From positions 5,352,419-5,416,418 of the forward strand of contig CM022666.1 in assembly GCA_012295275.1 (NCBI GenBank): DNA of 64,000 nucleotides, read 5' to 3'. This document shows, piece by piece, positions 55,866 through 64,000 of this stretch. Every line of letters begins with the position of its first letter. The stretch's first letter is position 1. Origin of the DNA: Chrysomallon squamiferum (taxonomy: Eukaryota > Mollusca > Gastropoda > Neomphalida > Peltospiridae). Under the pieces are notes generated by a model. That model saw only the letters and a program-made list of their open reading frames with translations. It was not told where the DNA came from and did not search any database. The position numbers and the translations under genes were made by a program.

Positions 55866-56517
55866 TCAAAGCATATACAGGCCAAAGTAGGTTGTCTCAG
55901 GATCTCTCAAAATTCTGTTCACAAGTGATGCTCTCACCACTACAGTGTCGTTGGCTTTCAGGTAGTAAACAGCTCCAATGTAGGAAGGAACAAAACGTTC
56001 CTTGTCTCCTCGTACTTTGCATGTTGTTTGAGAATTTGTGTAGAGAACTTCATAATTTGGATATATTTCAAATGAGTGAGACGGTTTATAGTATTCAGGC
56101 TCTGTGAATTGGTTGTCATGGAATAAAATGTTGCTGTATATGAAGTAGTAAGCAGAGTGTTTGACTTGAATCCCGTCAGCGACAACAGCAGCAGCTCCTT
56201 TCACAAACGATCTTTTACCAGACGACGTCCATTTGATGAGAGGCTTCGGTGTGTCTGAAAAGTTTGTAAGAATAAATTATTTTTAAATATTATTTCTATT
56301 TTAAATCGTCAACAGTTGTAGTTAATATTACTAATATATTTCTATAACTACTACAAACTCCTGCTATTGACTACTTCAGTACCATCATTGATATTTTTAC
56401 TACTAACGTGCTAATACTATTGTTATCACAATTTCTTCTATTATTTCCTAACCACTACTAATAACTATGTGAATACTACTACAACTACTTTTACCAGTGC
56501 TACTAATACTACTACTT

Positions 56518-56549
<32 letters not shown>

Positions 56550-56965
56550 TAGTACTACTATTACTACTACTACTCTAGTACTAATACTACTACTACTACC
56601 ACTACTCTACTACTACTACTACTACTACTATTACTACTACTGCTAACACTGCTTCTACTATTTGTTTTCTTACTTTCGTCATATGTTGCATTCACATCCA
56701 TTTGTAGATGAGCTGATGTCTTCACATTGTTTTTATTATTCAGACGATTAGCGACCTCTCTGATCTGTTTAAGTTTTTGTTCTGAAATATATATATATAT
56801 ATATATACAGACACATGTAGACTACTGATACATGTATAAATATATAGATTCATACATACATACATAGATTCGTACACAATGTTTTTATTATCTGAATTCA
56901 AAAGATCAGCGACATCTCTGAGCTGATAATTTATTTTAATTTTGTTCTGAAACAATATTTTACAG

Positions 56966-57002
<37 letters not shown>

Positions 57003-57794
57003 GACACAGACAGACACACACACATAAATATACATTTGTACATGTTTATATACTTAGACCATACACAACTATGCACGAACATACAAATACATAATTATAT
57101 AAACTTTTGTGGATATTTAAATATGAGTGCCTGAATATTTCTGTTTGTGTGTGGATCCTTTTCTGTGTATCTGTCTATTTTGTTGTGTGTATCTGTGTTT
57201 TTACCGACTTTGTGTTTTTATGTATGTCTGAGAGTGTATGTGTCTCTGTTAACTTACCACGAATTTCTCAGCTTTTTTGTCTGACTTTCACTCAGTTCCT
57301 ACAAAGAATAACCAACTTGAAACTAAATAAATATTTTTCAGCACTATTAATTTCTCCTTTTCATAATTCAAATATTATTTCATTTATAAAGAATTTAATT
57401 TTTTATTATTTTTATAGAGAATTACCTTGTTTCTTAATTTCATATCTACAGAAAACAATATTTTTTTTCCATTTAATGTATTTATGGAATATAAGTTTTT
57501 AGAACTAAATACAGAATTCTAGATATTTTTCATAATTTCACTTATTACTTTTTTTTTTCTCCATCTCTGTAACAGCAATACGTGATATTGTTCCTGGTTC
57601 TGGTCGTAGATTTGTCATCACAACAGTTTTCTCCTGGTTTGCACGAGATTTTCACACACAGTTCCTTGTCAAACAACAAGTTGGTTTCACTGTTCAGAAA
57701 TTCGTTTAATGTTCCAGATGCAATGAAACTGATGAGTATGAAGCTTTAGTACCATAGGAGAAGGAATGGCAAGGACTGGACGAACTGGTACCAT
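55866..57794 (-). pseudogene. TNF-like ligand, copy 4: intact TNF domain, broken 5' exons
   Basis: The terminal exon (55866-56254, 389 nt) and the 108-nt exon (56674-56781) are intact with good splice sites. They encode EQKLKQIREVANRLNNK, SAHLQMDV, GIQVKHSAYYFIYSNILF and the normal ending TYFGLYML. The exon corresponding to 37 nt is 41 nt (57258-57298), which shifts the frame. The anchor exon starts normally at 57794 (MVPVRP) but has three extra bases, then one extra base (aagcttcat against aacttcat), so the frame ends at a TGA soon after. It also has an A/T expansion near its end and has lost its donor (ctagat where the others have the complement of gtaaat). Either the gene is dead, or sequence errors near homopolymers add to the damage. 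Its promoter P4 looks normal. Confidence 0.7.
56505..56650. repeat. (CTA)n repeat in intron 4 of TNF copy 4
   Basis: Long interrupted CTA/ACT array. Confidence 0.9.
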
Positions 57795-58089
57795 TTTGTG
57801 TATCAACTTTTATTTCCTTTAGAAGTAATCTGTAAAACAAATCCCAAAGAAAACAAAAAGTTATTAGTAATAAATAATACCAAGATAAATACACACACCC
57901 GCACACGTACACAGACACAATATACACACACTTATATAACACATTATTTCAGCAAACCAAAAATATACACTTGTACATACACAAATATGAAACTTAAAAA
58001 ATTCACATACAATATACACACGTACATATAGTTCTGTATAATATTCTTTCAAAGAAAAAAGTTAAATAAATAATATCAAGATATATTTA

Positions 58090-58850
58090 CATTGATAATA
58101 TTCTTAGGCGATGTCAAAAAAAAAAAAAAAAAAAAAAAAAATAGCAAAGGTTTCTCTTTTGAAAATGCGAGGCCTGATTTATCAATTTTCAGTGAATGCC
58201 TTGTAAGGCACTGTGTACAAATACTCACCACTGAAATCCAATATGACAGCACAGCGATGTCTAATGGAACAGATAATCCTCCTGATGAAGACCTTGGAAT
58301 CTGATGCCACAAAATTTGTTTCCAATTGTTGAGGAGTGTAAGGAGTAAAGTTTTTCGTCCGAAGTTATTTATATCACTGGAAAGAGGTAGGATTTTAAAG
58401 AAATAATTAAAAATATATATATTGTTTTTTCTCTTAAAACAAATGTATAGGCAAAACTTTGATTGTAGATTGTCAATCAAAGATGTAACTTTACAAGAAT
58501 GAAGACAATGTAACAAAATGAAAGTAAGTGAAAAACAGTTTGAGTTAGCAAAGCGCGCAACAAATACTCAATACCGTGAAGTGGAATCACGGCGCAGTAT
58601 TTTGATCAGGTGAACCACTGAGTAAAAACATTCACCACTGAAATCCAATATGACAGCACAGCAATATTCAGTCAAGTGGTAGTATTTTGATCAGGTGACT
58701 AACCAAGGCGATGATGGCTTATTTGCAGTTTCTCCCGCCAAATCATCTTATTTTTCCAAAAACTTAGAAAACAGTTCGCGCTCGATACATTTTGATGATT
58801 TAATTAAATCACTAAAATATATCTTTATTGTGAAAAATTCAAAAACAAAC
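58090..58850. repeat. Unique insert with poly(A) tract and internal short duplications
   Basis: This part has no counterpart in the copy 1 intron. It starts with a run of about 24 A (58118-58141). The 30-base word beginning caccactgaaatccaatatg occurs at 58226 and 58633; agtattttgatcaggtga occurs at 58596 and 58681. It may be a short retroposed or rearranged element. The minus frame across it (58076-58516) has no recognisable domain and reads through the poly(A) tract. Confidence 0.4.
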
Positions 58851-59505
58851 AACAGCACTCGGTGAACTCGGGTAGGGCTTAATAGCGGAAAGTTCTATGT
58901 TCTCGTAAACCAGCGGAAACCAAATTTGACAAGCAAGAAGGAAAATACCTTGACTAAAGTAGTGTCGAAGTTTGAATAACACATTTAATCACCTTCGTAG
59001 ATACATCGCCTGGTTTTTGAAACACTTATGTAGAAAAATTTACTCGGAGGAAAACGAAACTTGAGGTAATGTTCTCTATATCCTTTCCTAAAATCATGTG
59101 CTAGATACTTATCGACCTTACCGCCATGTTTTGTTTTTTCAAGTTGATGTAATATCACTTAATATTAAACAAATGAAATTAGGACGTGTAAAAATCCTAA
59201 ACAGCATTGTTAATTTATAATTTTATATGAATAAATATAACCTATGAAATAAGTGAAATTATACTTTTATATAAATATAGATAACCTACGAAATAACTGA
59301 AAATATAATTTTATATAAATCAATATAATCTACGAAATAAGTGAAATTATAATTTTAGATAAAAATAAGTTTACATAAATATAGATAATCTATGAAATAA
59401 TTGAAATTATAATTTTATATTAATATATATAATCAAAGAAATAAATGAAATTATAATTTTATATAAATGTATATAACCTATGAAATAAGTAAATCATGTA
59501 CTTAC
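58850..59505 (-). other. Intron 1 of TNF copy 4
   Basis: Matches 1-792, including the 46-bp minisatellite (59220-59500). Confidence 0.6.
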
Positions 59506-59648
59506 CTAAATTAGGTTGACTCTGTTTCCACAATGGAGTGAAGCACGTCTGCGCTCTATGACAGGCTTCGTTGATTTTTATACCAGCCACTTTGAAAAGA
59601 TCTTATTATATTCTTTCTACCAGCTCACTCGATCATTTTTGATTGGCT
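59506..59648 (-). promoter_or_regulatory. CCAAT/TATA promoter and noncoding first exon of TNF copy 4 (P4)
   Basis: CCAAT box (complement of 59641-59648), TATAAAAA (complement of 59575-59582), and a first exon ending at 59506 before gtaagt. Intron 1 is about 1.7 kb, to the exon that begins at 57829. Confidence 0.6.
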
Positions 59649-59814
59649 AAGAGGAAATGTCGTCTGCTTTATTTAAATTTATTGCTTAATGTTTTTTCTT
59701 CTGTCGTTTTTAATTTTTCGCTATAGATTTCGTATAGTCATTTAATATACTATGAATAATATGAACAAAGTTATTATATGTATTTTTTTGTCTGTTTGTA
59801 TTGTTTATAAATAA

Positions 59815-60645
59815 GCTACATATTATTATTTTTATTGCTATAATAGTAGTAGTAATAGTAGTAGTTGTTGTTGTAGTTGTGGTAGTAATAGTAGTAGTTG
59901 TTGTTTCGGCTGCTTTTGTCGTTATTCTTAAATAAAGAGTACAGCGTAATTTCTATTCCTGTGTCAACTAAGCCATACACAACAAAAGGAGAACATGTAG
60001 TCTGTGTATCACACAGTGGAAAGTTCCAGCCCGGATTTGTCATCTTACACGTAATCGGAATAAATAACTGTAGTCATCCATTTATTACTACAGGGCCAGG
60101 AATATAAAATGTCTCAAAAATATCTCCCTGTGACAGAAGAATCTTCTGTTTGTAAATGTCACTTGTAGCATGACTGTTGATTCAGTCATTAAAAAAAATG
60201 ATCAAAATAAAGTAAAATAAAATAAAAAAATAAATAAATAAAATAAAATAAAATAAAATAAATGAAAATAATTATTTGAAATAAAACAAATAAGAATAAA
60301 AATTGTAAAAAGTAAAGTCAAATAAATAAATAAAATAAAATATGCTGAAGTAAAATTAAAAAAATCAAGAAAATAAAATAAAAATGTGATAAAAATAAGA
60401 TAAAAATACCAAATGATAAAAGTAAAGTAAAATAAATAAAGACAATAAGACACATAAATATAAATGAATTAATTAAAACAATAAAATAAATGAAATAAAA
60501 TTATAGTAAGATAAAATAAAATAAAATAAATAGAGTAAAATAAAAGTAAAAAAATAAACAAACTAAAAAATAAAAATAAAAATAAACAAACTAACAAACC
60601 ATAAATAAATAAATAAAAAAGAAGAAAAGAAGAGGGAAACGATAT
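59815..60645. repeat. M block copy 3 and AATAA-rich tract
   Basis: Trinucleotide (TAG/TTG) block 59825-59905, M block 59930-60185, AAAT-rich tract to 60640. The minus frame in the M block is open over 50 codons (NPGWNFPLCDTQTTCSPFVV) but stops at a TGA where the next block would join. Confidence 0.55.
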
Positions 60646-60654
60646 AGTGGGAAT

Positions 60655-61005
60655 AAACCGATTCAGTGGCTGGAAAAAATTCACAATTTGTATATAAAAA
60701 ATGTATGAATTTATAGAGTATTGAATGTGGCATCATAGTCTACATGGAGTAATTGCTAAGCTTACTGATTATGTCAATTCAGCTAGATTAAAGAAAGAGG
60801 TTTCATACTGTGCAGGGGTGGTGACTTGTTACACTTATAAATTAGGCAGGATTAAAGAAAGAGTCTTCATATTGTGATGGGGTGATGCTTTGGGTCCAGC
60901 TTACTGATTAGGATAGATTTAAACTAAGAGCTTCCTATTGTAAATGATTTATAAAATGTTCCATGTTAAAATGTGTTTCACTATATATTCTCCAGATTTC
61001 AAAAG
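60655..61005 (+). repeat. Copy of the 2140-2490 segment
   Basis: Matches the start of units A and B (gcatcatagtctacatgg at 60729) up to the Z fragment at 60964-60998, then joins R1 directly. No gene. Confidence 0.6.
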
Positions 61006-61009
61006 TATA

Positions 61010-62927
<1,918 letters not shown>

Positions 62928-62939
62928 TTGATATAATTG

Positions 62940-63445
62940 ATATAATTTAATTGATATAACACTACTATCAATTTTTTTTCTTCTATCTTGTTTAATTTTT
63001 TGCTATAGATTTCGTATATTCATTTAATACACTATGAATAAAATGAGCAAAGTCATTATATGTATTTTTTTGGTGTGTTTGTATTGTTCATAAATAAGCT
63101 ACATATTATAGTTGTTATTGCTATAATCGTAGTAGTAATGGTAGTAGTTGTTGTTGTCCCGGCTGCTTTTGTCGTTATTGTTAAATAAAGAGTACAGCGT
63201 AACTTCCATTCCTGTGTCAACTAAGCCATAAACAACAAAAGGAAAACATGTAGTCTGTGTATCACACAGTGGAAAGTTCCAGCCCGGATTTGTCATCTTA
63301 CACGTAATCGGAATAAATAAGTGTAGTTATCCATTTATTATTACAGAGCCAGGAATATGAAATGTCTCAGAAATATCTGTCCGTGACAGAAGAATCTTCT
63401 GTTTGTAAGTGTCACTTGTATCATGAATGTTTACTATTAAAGGGT
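62940..63445. repeat. M block copy 4
   Basis: Begins with the sequence that lies just upstream of P0 and P4 (ttgctatagatttcgtatat) but has no CCAAT/TATA part. M block at 63100-63440 with the same minus frame (NPGWNFPLCDTQTTC) and a stop at the same join. Confidence 0.55.
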
Positions 63446-63479
63446 AAACATGATACATGTGTGTTTGAATGCGCACGTC

Positions 63480-64000
63480 TGTAGGTGTATCTATATCAGT
63501 ATGTGATATGTACCTGGTTATATAACAGCAGTATTTCCATAGTCTATAAAGCATACAAATTTTGCTTTATAAAATAAAAATCAAATCATGTCGCTGACTG
63601 GTGTAGAAGTGAAAAGTGAGTTGAAAAATGATCTCATTAATTTTACTTGTTATAACAACAACAACAAAAAAGAAACAAAGAAACGAAGAAACAAAGAAAG
63701 AAAAAATAAGAAGAAAATGACAAATGCACAACAAGACATTTTTACTACTTTTAAAGCAAATATAAATTATGAACAGGTGACCAGAGGTATCACTGCAGCC
63801 TTTATTTAACAACAATGGTAACAGCTAACAGTAATAATGATGATGATGAAAGTGATAATAAAAAGTAATAATGAGTACGATGATAGTGATAATATAATTA
63901 ATAATCCTAATATTTACGATTCTGAAATACTTCTAAAAACAAAATTCTTATTCTGATAAAACAAAATGCCTTAAATCTATTATTTATTATGCAAATTTTA
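63480..64000 (+). repeat. R1 cassette, copy j (3' part, runs off the window)
   Basis: R1 from gtatgtgatatgtacctggt onward, with a short GAT block at 63838-63850. Cut by the window edge. Confidence 0.6.

Larger units (their letters stand above)
53789..57930. repeat. Segmental duplication containing TNF copy 4 (matches 27181-31230)
   Basis: Collinear copy of the copy 1 region, moderately diverged, with local indels in and around the gene. Confidence 0.8.

Noticed and set aside
58076-58516. 146-codon minus frame
   Set aside because: It reads through a poly(A/T) run, has no recognisable domain and no paralogue.

Overview
The window is eukaryotic and looks like an invertebrate animal genome. It is strongly AT-rich, full of dinucleotide and trinucleotide repeats, has no long open frames, and its coding pieces are short exons with GT-AG borders whose phases match. 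There are two scaffold gaps of exactly 200 N. The recognisable genes are TNF-superfamily ligands, so it is a metazoan. A mollusc or other lophotrochozoan is a guess only. All comparisons between copies were made by eye within this window; no database was searched.

The core of the locus is a tandem array of minus-strand TNF-ligand genes. Each has a CCAAT/TATA promoter with a noncoding first exon, then an exon with a very short cytoplasmic tail, one membrane anchor and a six-cysteine stalk module, a 37-nt exon, a 108-nt exon that enters the TNF homology domain, and a terminal exon with most of that domain. Copy 3 (45716-47438) is intact (264 residues). Copy 1 (29208-31132) is open, but its last beta strand is replaced by a frameshifted, cysteine-containing tail (277 residues). 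Copy 4 (55866-57794) has intact TNF-domain exons but broken 5' coding exons. A fourth promoter at 793-1044 implies another copy beyond the left edge. Smaller relics of the same gene (lone 37-nt exons, anchor fragments and a TNF-domain fragment on the opposite strand) lie in 2.7-8.1 kb and again in 13.7-19.1 kb.

Interleaved with these is a second minus-strand family, called X here. It is predicted to be type II membrane: an acidic/basic cytoplasmic segment, one anchor, and an extracellular helical region with three cysteines. No copy is complete. X1 (19.6-25.2 kb) has the anchor exons but a truncated last exon. X2 (34.2-39.2 kb) has the complete last exon but a deleted anchor. X3 (51.2-51.5 kb) has a mutated splice acceptor. 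On the plus strand, two matching exons at 25925-26710 encode a transmembrane helix and short tail (Y), and a small terminal exon (Z) occurs at 9574 and 20720.

The rest is repeated matter. An 11-kb unit (about 2.07-12.89 kb) is repeated at 13.09-24.02 kb on the other side of the first gap, and the copy 1 region is repeated as copy 4 just after the second gap. Both are either recent segmental duplications or haplotypes placed in tandem. A roughly 2-kb cassette (R1) recurs about ten times in one orientation; it holds a CRE-like half site, a kappaB-like site in some copies and a TATA-like stretch. Minisatellites of 50, 46, 40 and 27 bp are present. A decayed MULE transposon with inverted ends lies at 51507-52875.
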